A stretch of 64,000 bases of DNA from an uncultured Alistipes sp. (GTDB lineage: Bacteria > Bacteroidota > Bacteroidia > Bacteroidales > Rikenellaceae), in the NCBI GenBank assembly GCA_947629705.1, contig CANREN010000001.1, positions 62,001 to 126,000 on the forward strand. Direction: 5' to 3'. Positions 31,782-40,618 of this stretch are shown in pieces. A program made the position numbers and the translations under genes. The notes below the pieces were generated by a model that worked only from the letters and a program-made list of their open reading frames with translations, had not been told where the DNA came from and did not search any database. Every line of letters starts with the position of its first letter. The stretch's first letter is position 1.

Positions 31782-33458
31782 ATGGCAGACGAAAAAATCA
31801 TCTTCTCGATGGTGGGCGTTTCGAAGACGTTCCCCAACCAGAAAAAGGTGCTCGACAACATCTATCTTTCGTTCTTTTACGGGGCGAAGATCGGGATCAT
31901 CGGTTTGAACGGCGCCGGCAAATCGACGCTCATGAAGATCATTGCCGGCATCGACAAGAATTACCAGGGCGAAGTGGTTTTTTCACCCGGGTATTCGGTC
32001 GGATACCTCGAACAGGAGCCGAAGTTGGACGACGGGAAGCGGGTTCGCGAGGTCGTCGAGGAGGGTTGCGCCGCCACCGTTGCCTTGCTGAAGGAGTACG
32101 AGCGGATCAACGAAAAGCTCTGCGAGCCGGTGGACGACGATGAAATGGCCCGGTTGATCGAGCGGCAGGGCGAACTCTACGAACAGATCGACCGCGTGAA
32201 CGGCTGGGAGCTCGATACCGTGCTCGATCGGGCGATGGATGCGCTGCGCTGTCCCGACGGGGATCGGTCGGTCAAGGTGCTTTCGGGCGGCGAACGCCGT
32301 CGCGTGGCGTTGTGCCGCCTGTTGCTGCAGCAGCCCGATGTCTTGCTGCTCGACGAACCGACGAACCACTTGGATGCAGAATCCATCGACTGGTTGGAGC
32401 AGCATTTGCAGCAATACAAGGGCACGGTCATCGCCGTAACGCACGACCGTTATTTCCTCGACCATGTGGCCGGATGGATTTTGGAGCTCGACCGCGGTCA
32501 AGGGATTCCATGGAAGGGCAATTATTCGGGCTGGCTGGAGCAGAAGACCGCCCGCATGGCGATGGAGGAGAAGCAGGAGTCGAAACGCCGCAAAACGCTC
32601 GAACGCGAGTTGGAGTGGGTGCGCATGTCGCCTTCCGGCCGTCATGCCAAATCGAAGGCGCGTTTGTCGGCCTACGACAAACTGATGAACGAGGATGCCA
32701 AACAGCAGGAGGAGAAGTTGGAAATTTTCATTCCCAACGGCCCGCGGTTAGGCGATGTGGTCATCGAGGCGCACGAGGTGAAGAAGGCTTTCGGCGACCG
32801 GGTGCTGTACGAACATCTGAATTTTTCGCTGCCGCCGGCCGGCATCGTAGGGGTCATCGGTCCGAACGGTACGGGCAAGACGACGCTTTTCCGGATGATC
32901 ATGGGATTGGAGCAGCCGACGGAGGGGTCGTTCCGCGTCGGCTCCACCGTGAAGTTGGCCTACGTCGACCAGCAGCACAAGTCCATCGACCCCGAGAAAA
33001 CGGTTTTCGAGGTGATCTCGGGCGGAACCGATCTTATTACCCTGGGAAATCGTCAGGTCAATGCACGCGCCTATGTGGCCCGCTTCAATTTCTCGGGAAC
33101 CGACCAGGAGAAGAAATGCGGGATGCTTTCGGGCGGCGAACGGAACCGGCTGCATCTGGCTTTGGCCTTGAAGGAAGAGGGGAACGTATTGCTTTTGGAC
33201 GAACCGACCAATGATATCGACGTCAATACGTTGCGAGCATTGGAGGAGGGCTTGGACCACTTCGCCGGATGCGCGGTCGTCATTTCGCACGACCGCTGGT
33301 TCCTCGACCGCGTCGCCACGCATATCCTTTCGTTCGAGGGCGATTCGAAAGCGCTCTTTTACGAAGGCACCTACAGCGAATTCGAAGCGTGGAAACGTGC
33401 GCAGGGATTCGACATGGAGCCGCACCGCGTGAAATACAAAAAATTGATAGCCGAATAA
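31782..33458 (+). CDS. ettA: EttA-type ABC-F translation factor
   Basis: 558 residues, the EttA length (555 in E. coli). Two ABC domains without membrane segments: [29 protein letters not shown] in the first and [29 protein letters not shown] in the second. Between them is the P-site tRNA-interaction linker (about 240-320), and an 'arm' insertion lies within domain 1 (about 90-150). EttA binds the ribosomal E site and gates the first steps of elongation according to ATP/ADP. hisS begins 8 bases later. Confidence 0.92.
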   Translation: MADEKIIFSMVGVSKTFPNQKKVLDNIYLSFFYGAKIGIIGLNGAGKSTLMKIIAGIDKNYQGEVVFSPGYSVGYLEQEPKLDDGKRVREVVEEGCAATVALLKEYERINEKLCEPVDDDEMARLIERQGELYEQIDRVNGWELDTVLDRAMDALRCPDGDRSVKVLSGGERRRVALCRLLLQQPDVLLLDEPTNHLDAESIDWLEQHLQQYKGTVIAVTHDRYFLDHVAGWILELDRGQGIPWKGNYSGWLEQKTARMAMEEKQESKRRKTLERELEWVRMSPSGRHAKSKARLSAYDKLMNEDAKQQEEKLEIFIPNGPRLGDVVIEAHEVKKAFGDRVLYEHLNFSLPPAGIVGVIGPNGTGKTTLFRMIMGLEQPTEGSFRVGSTVKLAYVDQQHKSIDPEKTVFEVISGGTDLITLGNRQVNARAYVARFNFSGTDQEKKCGMLSGGERNRLHLALALKEEGNVLLLDEPTNDIDVNTLRALEEGLDHFAGCAVVISHDRWFLDRVATHILSFEGDSKALFYEGTYSEFEAWKRAQGFDMEPHRVKYKKLIAE

Positions 33459-33466
33459 ATAATTTC

Positions 33467-34819
33467 ATGGCACAGAAACCTACCATTCCCAAGGGCACGC
33501 GCGATTTCTCTCCGGCAGAGATGATGCGCCGCCAATACATTTTCGACACGATCAAACAGGTGTTCCGCACCTACGGATTCGCGCCGCTCGAAACGCCTGC
33601 GATGGAGAATCTCTCGACCCTGCTCGGCAAATACGGCGACGAGGGCGACAAACTGCTTTTCAAAATCCTCAATTCGGGCGATTATGCCGCCGGACTGACC
33701 GATGACGAGATGCGGCATTTCCCGAAAATCAGCGAAAAGGGCCTGCGTTATGATCTGACGGTGCCGTTCGCTCGGTATGTCGTTCAGCATCAGAATGAAT
33801 TGTCTTTCCCGTTCAAGCGTTACCAGATACAGCCCGTTTGGCGGGCCGACCGTCCGCAAAAAGGACGCTACCGCGAGTTTTACCAATGCGATGTGGACGT
33901 AATCGGCACCCGTTCGCTGCTGTGTGAAGTCGAATTGGTCGAGATCGTCGATCGGGTCTTCCGCGCGCTTGGAGTTCGCGCAATACTTAAAATGAACAAC
34001 CGTAAAATCCTGTACGGCATTGCCGAAGCGATCGGCCATGCGGACAAGATGATGGATATAACCGTCGCCATCGACAAGCTGGACAAGATCGGATTGGACA
34101 ACGTGAAGGCCGAACTGCTCGAACGGGGATTGACGCCGGAGGCGGTCGGCCGACTGCAACCGATACTTGAACTCGAAGGATTCAATACGCAGAAAATTAG
34201 TAAGTTGAGCGAGATACTCGCAAACTCCGAAACGGGCCGGCTCGGCATCGAAGAGATGCGGACGATCTTTTCATACGTCGAACGGACGAATCTCGATTTG
34301 CCGGTCGAGCTGGATTTGTCGTTGGCTCGCGGACTGAACTATTACACGGGAGCCATTTTCGAGGTGAAGGCGCTCGATTTCGCGATCGGCTCGATTTGCG
34401 GCGGAGGACGTTACGACGATCTGACGGGCATTTTCGGTTTGAAAGGCCTTTCGGGGGTCGGCATTTCGTTCGGTGCGGATCGTATTTACGACGTGATGTG
34501 CGGGTTGGACCTGTTCCCCGCTTCGGTGAATTGTTCGACGCAGGTGCTGCTGGTCAATCTCGGCAGCGAGGAGGAAGCGGCGGTGCTTCCGTTGTTGCGC
34601 AAGCTGCGCGATGCCGGCATCGCGGCCGAAATCTATCCGGAGAGCGGCAAGATGAAGAAACAGATGGAGTATGCCAATCGTCGGGCGATCCCGTATGTCG
34701 TGATCGTCGGCTCCGACGAGTTGGCCGCAGGAGCCGCCGCCGTGAAGGACATGCGCACGGGCGAGCAGCGGCAGGTCGCTTTCGAAGCGTTGGCCGATGC
34801 GGTTTCCGAATCGGACTGA
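33467..34819 (+). CDS. hisS: Histidyl-tRNA synthetase
   Basis: 450 residues from the ATG at 33467 ([16 protein letters not shown]); 66 more in-frame codons upstream overlap ettA and are rejected. Class II motifs: [21 protein letters not shown] (motif 2 region), [26 protein letters not shown], and the histidine-binding [12 protein letters not shown] plus GGGRYDDL. C-terminal anticodon-binding domain from about 350. It charges tRNA-His. A perfect hairpin terminator follows. Confidence 0.97.
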   Translation: MAQKPTIPKGTRDFSPAEMMRRQYIFDTIKQVFRTYGFAPLETPAMENLSTLLGKYGDEGDKLLFKILNSGDYAAGLTDDEMRHFPKISEKGLRYDLTVPFARYVVQHQNELSFPFKRYQIQPVWRADRPQKGRYREFYQCDVDVIGTRSLLCEVELVEIVDRVFRALGVRAILKMNNRKILYGIAEAIGHADKMMDITVAIDKLDKIGLDNVKAELLERGLTPEAVGRLQPILELEGFNTQKISKLSEILANSETGRLGIEEMRTIFSYVERTNLDLPVELDLSLARGLNYYTGAIFEVKALDFAIGSICGGGRYDDLTGIFGLKGLSGVGISFGADRIYDVMCGLDLFPASVNCSTQVLLVNLGSEEEAAVLPLLRKLRDAGIAAEIYPESGKMKKQMEYANRRAIPYVVIVGSDELAAGAAAVKDMRTGEQRQVAFEALADAVSESD

Positions 34820-34863
34820 CCGCTCTGTTTTTCGTAAGCGAGGGTTTTCCAATCGCTCAATGA

Positions 34864-34907
34864 ATGCAAAACGCCCCTGCCGACGGAACGGCAGGGGCGT
34901 TTTGCAT
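34864..34907. terminator. Bidirectional terminator between hisS and rubrerythrin
   Basis: A perfect 19-base-pair stem (34864-34882 with 34889-34907) around ACGGAA, with A-run and T-run flanks on both strands, between convergent genes. Confidence 0.9.
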
Positions 34908-34922
34908 AGATGGCGAATCGGA

Positions 34923-35501
34923 TCAATAATTCTCCTTTTTGGGTTCGAAATAGGCTTGCCCGTGCAGGCAGGCGGGACAAAGTTTCGGGGCTTCGGTAGC
35001 CAAACATACATAACCGCAGTTCCGGCATTGCCACCAGATCTGCCCGTCGCGCCGGAAGAAATTCCCGTCGGTCAAGCGGCTCAACAATTTGAGATAGCGG
35101 CTTTCGTGCTCGGCCTCCACCGTCGCGATCATCTTGAAAGCCGCGGCCACCTCCGGAAAGCCCTCTTCTTCGGCGATTTTGGCGAAATCGCGATACAATA
35201 CGTCCCACTCTTCGCGTTCGCCTTGGGCTGCGGCCAACAGATTCTCTTGGGTCGTGCCGATCGGCCCCGTGGGATAGGAGGCCGTTATCGCAACATCGCC
35301 CCCTTCGAGGAACTTGAAGAAGCGTTTGGCGTGTTCCTTCTCCTGGTCGGCCGTCTCCGAAAAGACGCCGGCGATCTGCTCGAATCCCTCCTTTTTCGCC
35401 TGGCTGGCGAAAAACGTGTAGCGGGTGCGCGCCTGGCTCTCGCCGGCGAATGCTTTCAGCAGATTCTGTTCGGTACGGGTACCTTTGATGCTCTTGTCCA
35501 T
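34923..35501 (-). CDS. Rubrerythrin
   Basis: 192 residues from the ATG at 35501 (MDKSIKGTRTEQNLLKAFAGE). Di-iron helices with ExxxH pairs (AGESQARTRY, ADQEKEHAKRF, EREEWDVLY, VEAEHESRYLKLL) and a C-terminal rubredoxin knuckle CRNCGY...CPAC. It reduces hydrogen peroxide in anaerobes. A TATATTTG promoter lies 37 bases upstream. The reading frame is open, without a stop, back through the DUF4491 region as far as 35897, so readthrough would give a two-domain fusion; the own promoter and typical start argue for separate expression. Confidence 0.93.
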   Translation of the reverse strand: MDKSIKGTRTEQNLLKAFAGESQARTRYTFFASQAKKEGFEQIAGVFSETADQEKEHAKRFFKFLEGGDVAITASYPTGPIGTTQENLLAAAQGEREEWDVLYRDFAKIAEEEGFPEVAAAFKMIATVEAEHESRYLKLLSRLTDGNFFRRDGQIWWQCRNCGYVCLATEAPKLCPACLHGQAYFEPKKENY

Positions 35502-35888
35502 TGCGTGAAATTTTGATTGATGAAACGGTTCATGCAGCAAATATAGTGAAAAACGGCGGAATGCCGACAAATTTTTCCGCCGCTTTCGTTTCCGTTTCGG
35601 ATTGACCGGAAACCAGCCTTTTTCGACCCGCTTGCGTTGTTCGAACAGTTCGCCGATGCTCCAGAACGAGGAGGCTCCCCATACGGCCAGCATCGTCGAC
35701 CACACTAAATGATGCACGAGGATCGACCCGACGAGGGCCAGGATGCCCATCGCCAGAAAAACCCGCCAGCAACCGACGCCGAAGTAGTATTCGCCCTTGA
35801 TGACCATCGGATGAAACAATCCGATGATCGCGAACGTACCGAGGCCGATCACCAAGCCGGTCAGGTTGTATGCTGTGAGAAAATCCAT
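35502..35888 (-). CDS. DUF4491 membrane protein, without its own stop codon
   Basis: From the ATG at 35888 (a GTG lies at 35897). Three hydrophobic segments lead to the DUF4491 signature GLFHPMVIKGEYYFGVGCW, GASSFWSIGELFEQRKRVEKG and WFPVNPKRKRKR. Homologues usually stop shortly after such a basic NPKR tail (from memory of the family). Here the frame instead continues through a basic stretch (RKNLSAFRRFSLYLL) and straight into rubrerythrin; the first stop is that of rubrerythrin at 34923. So this entry marks the DUF4491 part of a 321-codon open frame. Function of DUF4491 is unknown. Confidence 0.65.
35538..35571 (-). promoter_or_regulatory. Promoter of rubrerythrin
   Basis: On the minus strand TTTG (35568-35571), 22 bases, TATATTTG (35538-35545), inside the continuous DUF4491-rubrerythrin frame and 36 bases before the rubrerythrin ATG. 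Confidence 0.6.
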
Positions 35889-35968
35889 CGTGTTCACGCT
35901 GTTTCATACGAGGATGCCTGTATGTACCGGCGTTTTTCGACGCCGTCTGTCGAATCCGTGCGCTGCAG

Positions 35969-37093
35969 CTATTTCACTACGACCAGCAGCGGCGTTTCGG
36001 CTGCGGCTTTCACTTCGCCGACCGTCTTGATCCACTCCGCCATGTCATCCACGCCGCCTTGGCTCCAGCCGGTTCCGGCATAATAGACCAACCGTTCGTC
36101 GGGGCGTACCGATTTTACGGCCAGTGCATGGCCCGCCGTGTCGGGCAGGATGGCCGCACCCGAAAGCAGGACGGCACCGTAAATGTCGCCGTCGCGGACG
36201 GGGTCTTCCGAATCGGAGGCCGGTTCGCAGATCGCCACCCAATCTTCGCCGGTTGCAGTTCGTTTCACGTCATGGCGCGCGAATCCGGCCGCAATCGGCA
36301 TCTCTTCGAAGTTGCCCGTATAGACGCACTCCATGCGGTTGAAGCGTTGATTCGCATCGAGCGTAATGACTTTCGTCAAGGCGGCGGTATGGAGGTCGTC
36401 GAGGGCGAACGGAGCGTAAGTCAGTTCGACCGACGTGCGGATCGGACCGTTGTCGAGCGTTTTATAGGTTGCGTAGTTGTGCGGCAGCAGGAACAGCTGT
36501 CCGTCGATGAAGGGTGCCGACGAGCCGCCACCCAACGTCCTGCCGACCTTGTAGCAGTCCATGCCGTCGCCGTAATTGTGATGATAATCGCCTTTCGCGT
36601 ACCATTCGTCGATCACCAACTTGTCGGTGCATTTCACCCAAACGTCGATTCCCGGCGTAATCAGCTGTTCGGGCGAGGTCTCCAAGGCCGGGCCGTAAAG
36701 CCGGTAGGCCACTTTGTTGTTCTCCCATGCGTAATCGTCGTAACGTTCGGGGGCCTGACGTCCGAACGCTTCGGCCGGATAGGCGTTGCGGACACCCGTG
36801 CCGATGGTGAAGCGCCCGGTCTCCATGCCGTCGACATCCGCTTGGAAAATCAACGCCTGCGGTTCGTCCGTGCCCCGATAGAGCACCTGCGAAGCGACCT
36901 GTTCGCCTTCATCGTCGCATACGATTACGTTTTCGGGGGTCAAGCCTTTGAGCGGTGCGAGCCGGCTCCATGCGATCTCCACGGTTTCGTCGTCTCGGCC
37001 GACGGCAGTCGGATTGACGACCTCGACTTTCAGGCGCTGCGAACAGGAGGCCAGAAGAAAAGCCGCAGCCAAAAAGGATAAGCTCTTTTTCAT
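35969..37093 (-). CDS. DUF4861 lipoprotein of the pectin/uronate locus
   Basis: 374 residues from the ATG at 37093, which gives a clear lipoprotein signal (MKKSLSFLAAAFLLASC, Cys17 as lipid anchor); 16 extra codons upstream would spoil it. The body (IAWSRLAPLKGLTPENVIVCDDEG, VAYRLYGPALE, YHHNYGDGMDCYKVGRTLGGGSSAPF) is the DUF4861 family, which recurs in pectin and other uronate-polysaccharide loci of Bacteroidota. Its biochemical activity is not settled; hydrolase or lyase-like action on uronic-acid glycans is a guess from context. It is divergent from uxaC across a region with promoters on both strands. Confidence 0.75.
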   Translation of the reverse strand: MKKSLSFLAAAFLLASCSQRLKVEVVNPTAVGRDDETVEIAWSRLAPLKGLTPENVIVCDDEGEQVASQVLYRGTDEPQALIFQADVDGMETGRFTIGTGVRNAYPAEAFGRQAPERYDDYAWENNKVAYRLYGPALETSPEQLITPGIDVWVKCTDKLVIDEWYAKGDYHHNYGDGMDCYKVGRTLGGGSSAPFIDGQLFLLPHNYATYKTLDNGPIRTSVELTYAPFALDDLHTAALTKVITLDANQRFNRMECVYTGNFEEMPIAAGFARHDVKRTATGEDWVAICEPASDSEDPVRDGDIYGAVLLSGAAILPDTAGHALAVKSVRPDERLVYYAGTGWSQGGVDDMAEWIKTVGEVKAAAETPLLVVVK

Positions 37094-37117
37094 AATGCGT
37101 TTTGTTTTAGGATGCGA

Positions 37118-37149
37118 CAAAATTACTTTTTTTTTGTCCATCGGTCAAA
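37118..37149 (-). promoter_or_regulatory. Promoter of the DUF4861 gene
   Basis: On the minus strand TTTG (37146-37149), exactly 20 bases, TAATTTTG (37118-37125), 25 bases before the ATG at 37093. Confidence 0.7.
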
Positions 37150-37179
37150 CGCGGGCGAAATTATTTGACGATTTTTCTA

Positions 37180-37208
37180 TTGATTTTCCGGAAAACTTAT
37201 TAATTTTA
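37180..37208 (+). promoter_or_regulatory. Likely promoter of uxaC and following genes
   Basis: TTG (37180-37182), 18 bases, TAATTTTA (37201-37208), about 95 bases before the uxaC ATG. The long leader leaves room for control, but I see no strong hairpin or operator repeat in it. Confidence 0.5.
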
Positions 37209-37303
37209 CACGATGAAAATTTTTACGAACCCGATATTCGATCGTGTATGCGCCGATCGGACCGCATACCGTAGCGACAACTTAAATCAACCTTGATAAA
37301 ATC

Positions 37304-38716
37304 ATGAAACAGTTCAACGACGACAACTTCCTGTTGCAGACTCCGGCTGCGGAGCGTCTCTATCACGAACATGCGGCTAAAATGCCGATCATCGACTACC
37401 ACTGCCACCTGATTCCCGAATACGTGGCCTCGGATCACAAGTTCGAGAACCTTTCGAAAATCTGGTTGGAGGGCGACCACTACAAATGGCGCGCGATGCG
37501 CACCAACGGCGTCGATGAGCGGTTTTGCACGGGCAAGGATACGACCGACTGGGAGAAGTTCGAGAAATGGGCCGAAACCGTTCCTTATACGATGCGCAAC
37601 CCGTTGTACCACTGGACGCACCTCGAGCTGAAAACGGCGTTCGGCGTTACGAAGCTGTTGAATCCGTCGACGGCCAAGGAGATTTACGACTATTGCACCG
37701 CGTTGCTTCAGAAGCCCGAATACCATGCCCGCGGCTTGATGCAGCACTATCATGTCGAAACGGTCTGCACGACGGACGATCCCGTCGATTCGCTCGAACA
37801 TCACATCACGGTGGCGAAAGAGGGTTTTTCGGTCAGGATGCTTCCGACGTGGCGGCCCGACAAGGCGATGGCGGTCGAAAATCCGGCCAATTTCCGAGCC
37901 TATATCGAAAAACTTTCGGCCGTTTCGGGCGTAACCATCACGAAGTTCGCCGATGTCATCGACGCGCTGCGCGTCCGGCATAAATTCTTCGAGTCGGTGG
38001 GTTGCCGGTTGTCCGACCACGGCATCGAGGAGTTCTACGCCGAGGATTATACGCAACCGGAAATCGACGCTATTTTCGATAAGGTATATGGCGGCCGGAC
38101 GCTGACCCACGAAGAGATGCTGAAATACAAGACGGCCATGATGGTCGAGTTCGCTGTCATGGACTGGGAGACGGGTTGGACGCAGCAGTTCCATTACGGC
38201 GCTATTCGCGACAACAATTCGCGCATGTTCGAACAGTTGGGCCCCGACACGGGCTTCGATTCGATCGGCGACTTCACCGTCGGCAAGAAGATGTCGAAGT
38301 TCTTCGATCTGCTCGACCGCAACGACAAGCTGACCAAAACCATCATCTACAACCTCAATCCGCGCGACAACGAATTGGTGGCCACGATGCTCGGCAACTT
38401 TCAGGACGGCCGTTACGGTGCAGGCAAGATCCAGTTCGGATCCGGTTGGTGGTTCCTCGATCAGAAGGACGGCATGGAGAAACAGATGAACGCACTCTCG
38501 ACGCTGGGGCTGTTGAGCCGTTTCGTCGGTATGCTCACCGATTCGCGTTCGTTCCTCTCGTATCCGCGACACGAATACTTCCGTCGCACGCTCTGCAACC
38601 TGTTGGGCAACGACATCGAGAACGGACTGCTGCCCGCTTCCGAAATCGACTTCATCGGCAAGGAGATCGTCGAGGGCATCTGCTATCGCAACGCGAAGAA
38701 TTATTTCAAATTCTAA
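37304..38716 (+). CDS. uxaC: Glucuronate/galacturonate isomerase
   Basis: 470 residues, the normal UxaC size. Motifs: MPIIDYHCHLIPEYVASDH (metal-binding His pair), the DDPVDSLEHH segment, and MLPTWRPDKAMA. It isomerises D-glucuronate to fructuronate and D-galacturonate to tagaturonate, the first cytosolic step here. First gene of the plus-strand uronate series; kdgK follows after 93 bases. Confidence 0.95.
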   Translation: MKQFNDDNFLLQTPAAERLYHEHAAKMPIIDYHCHLIPEYVASDHKFENLSKIWLEGDHYKWRAMRTNGVDERFCTGKDTTDWEKFEKWAETVPYTMRNPLYHWTHLELKTAFGVTKLLNPSTAKEIYDYCTALLQKPEYHARGLMQHYHVETVCTTDDPVDSLEHHITVAKEGFSVRMLPTWRPDKAMAVENPANFRAYIEKLSAVSGVTITKFADVIDALRVRHKFFESVGCRLSDHGIEEFYAEDYTQPEIDAIFDKVYGGRTLTHEEMLKYKTAMMVEFAVMDWETGWTQQFHYGAIRDNNSRMFEQLGPDTGFDSIGDFTVGKKMSKFFDLLDRNDKLTKTIIYNLNPRDNELVATMLGNFQDGRYGAGKIQFGSGWWFLDQKDGMEKQMNALSTLGLLSRFVGMLTDSRSFLSYPRHEYFRRTLCNLLGNDIENGLLPASEIDFIGKEIVEGICYRNAKNYFKF

Positions 38717-38809
38717 CGAATCGTTCCGTTCCAGCCCTTTTACAGAAGTTGATAAGAAAAACGACCAAGGTTTATAAGAAAACAACCAATTCATAAAAAC
38801 TACAGAAAG

Positions 38810-39829
38810 ATGAAAATCGTAACATTAGGTGAAATCATGCTGCGGTTGTCCACCCCGGGCAATACGCGTTTCATCCAGTCGGATTCGTTCGATGTCGTCT
38901 ATGGCGGCGGCGAGGCCAATGTGGCGGTCAGCTGCGCCAACTACGGGCATGATGCCTATTTCGTAACCAAACTTCCGAAACACGAGATCGGACAGTCGGC
39001 AGTCAATGCCTTGCGCAAATACGGTGTGAAGACCGATTTCATCACCCGCGGAGGCGATCGGGTAGGCATCTACTATTTGGAGACCGGCGCGTCGATGCGT
39101 CCGTCGAAGGTGATTTACGACCGTGCCCACTCCGCCATCGCCGAAGCCGATCCGTCGGATTTCGATTTCGATGCCATCATGGAGGGGGCCCGGTGGTTCC
39201 ACTGGTCGGGCATCACGCCGGCCATTTCGGACAAGGCGGCCGAACTGACGAAATTAGCCTGCGAGGCAGCCAAACGCCACGGCGTTACGGTCTCTGTCGA
39301 TCTGAACTTCCGCAAAAAACTTTGGACGAAAGAGAAGGCCCGGTCGATCATGCGTCCGTTGATGCAGTACGTCGACGTTTGCATCGGCAACGAAGAGGAT
39401 GCCGAGCTGTGCCTCGGATTCAAGCCCGATGCCAATGTCGAGGGCGGCGAAACCAACGCCGAAGGGTACAAGGGGATTTTCAAACAGATGGCCGAGACGT
39501 TCGGTTTCAAATACGTGATTTCGACCCTGCGCGAATCCTTCTCCGCAACGCATAACGGCTGGAAAGCGATGATCTACAACGGCAAAGAATTCTACGAATC
39601 GAAACGGTACGACATCAATCCGATCATCGACCGCGTCGGCGGCGGCGACTCGTTCTCCGGTGGCATCATTCACGGTCTGCTGACCAAACCGACCCAGGGC
39701 GAAGCACTGGAATTTGCGGTGGCGGCTTCGGCGTTGAAGCACACCATCAACGGCGACTTCAATCTCGTATCGGCCGAAGAGGTCGAGAGCCTGGCCGGCG
39801 GCAATGCGAACGGCCGCGTGCAGCGATAA
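38810..39829 (+). CDS. kdgK: 2-keto-3-deoxygluconate kinase (PfkB family)
   Basis: 339 residues. PfkB sugar-kinase signatures: YGGGEANVAVSCANYG near residue 27, SVDLNFRKKLW in the middle and the anion-hole motif RVGGGDSFSGGIIHGL near 280. It phosphorylates KDG to KDPG with ATP. Its neighbours (uxaC before, eda 36 bases after) define the substrate better than the sequence alone. Confidence 0.92.
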   Translation: MKIVTLGEIMLRLSTPGNTRFIQSDSFDVVYGGGEANVAVSCANYGHDAYFVTKLPKHEIGQSAVNALRKYGVKTDFITRGGDRVGIYYLETGASMRPSKVIYDRAHSAIAEADPSDFDFDAIMEGARWFHWSGITPAISDKAAELTKLACEAAKRHGVTVSVDLNFRKKLWTKEKARSIMRPLMQYVDVCIGNEEDAELCLGFKPDANVEGGETNAEGYKGIFKQMAETFGFKYVISTLRESFSATHNGWKAMIYNGKEFYESKRYDINPIIDRVGGGDSFSGGIIHGLLTKPTQGEALEFAVAASALKHTINGDFNLVSAEEVESLAGGNANGRVQR

Positions 39830-39865
39830 ATCAAGTTTAACGGAATTCCAACCCCTTATAAAGAG

Positions 39866-40540
39866 ATGGCAAAGTTCGATAAAATCGCCGTGATGCACAA
39901 AATCGGCGAAACCGGCATGGTTCCGGTCTTTTATCACAAGGATGCCGCAATCGCCAAAAAGGTCGTGAAGGCTTGCTACGAAGGCGGCGTGCGCGCGTTC
40001 GAATTTACGAACCGAGGCGACTTCGCGCAGGAGGTTTTCGGCGAATTGGTCAAATGGGCGGATAAGGAGTGCCCCGAATTGGCGATCGGTATCGGATCGG
40101 TCGTCGATCCGGCTACGGCTGCCCTGTATATCCAGATGGGCGCCAATTTCGTCGTAGGCCCGTTGTTCAATCCCGAGATCGCTCCGATCTGCAATCGTCG
40201 GCTCGTTCCGTATTGCCCGGGCTGCGGTACCGTATCCGAAATCGGCAAAGCGCAGGAATTGGGCTGCGATCTGACCAAGCTCTTCCCGGGGGACGTTTAC
40301 GGCCCCAATATGGTGAAGGGTCTGATGGCTCCCTGCCCGTGGTCGAAGATCATGGTAACGGGCGGCGTATCGCCCGACCGCGACAATCTGACGGCGTGGT
40401 TCAAAGCGGGCGTATATTGCGTGGGAATGGGTTCGAAGCTCTTCCCGAAAGACCGCATCGCCGCCGAGGATTGGGCCTATATCACGAACAAGTGCAAGGA
40501 GTGTCTCGACGTGATCGCCGAGGTGCGCAAGCAGCGCTGA
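39866..40540 (+). CDS. eda: KDPG / 4-hydroxy-2-oxoglutarate aldolase
   Basis: 224 residues, class I aldolase. [70 protein letters not shown] (Schiff-base Lys near the end of this block) and [20 protein letters not shown] are the conserved blocks. It splits KDPG to pyruvate and glyceraldehyde-3-phosphate. A hairpin follows at once, before exuT. Confidence 0.95.
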   Translation: MAKFDKIAVMHKIGETGMVPVFYHKDAAIAKKVVKACYEGGVRAFEFTNRGDFAQEVFGELVKWADKECPELAIGIGSVVDPATAALYIQMGANFVVGPLFNPEIAPICNRRLVPYCPGCGTVSEIGKAQELGCDLTKLFPGDVYGPNMVKGLMAPCPWSKIMVTGGVSPDRDNLTAWFKAGVYCVGMGSKLFPKDRIAAEDWAYITNKCKECLDVIAEVRKQR

Positions 40541-40542
40541 CG

Positions 40543-40582
40543 AATCCCGCCGCACTCGCTTTCGGATGCGGCGGGATTTTCC
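40543..40582 (+). terminator. Terminator-like hairpin between eda and exuT
   Basis: AATCCCGCCGCA (40543-40554) pairs perfectly with TGCGGCGGGATT (40567-40578), followed by a short T-run. No TAnnTTTG is visible in the 36 bases before exuT, so readthrough or an internal promoter is expected. Confidence 0.75.
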
Positions 40583-40618
40583 GATCGACAAATTCCAACT
40601 AAATGAATTGATAACCGG

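Noticed and set aside
38717..38809. Two short ATAAGAAAA-NACAACCAA-like stretches between uxaC and kdgK as operator repeats
   Set aside because: Too short and imperfect to call, and AT-rich gaps commonly show such likeness.
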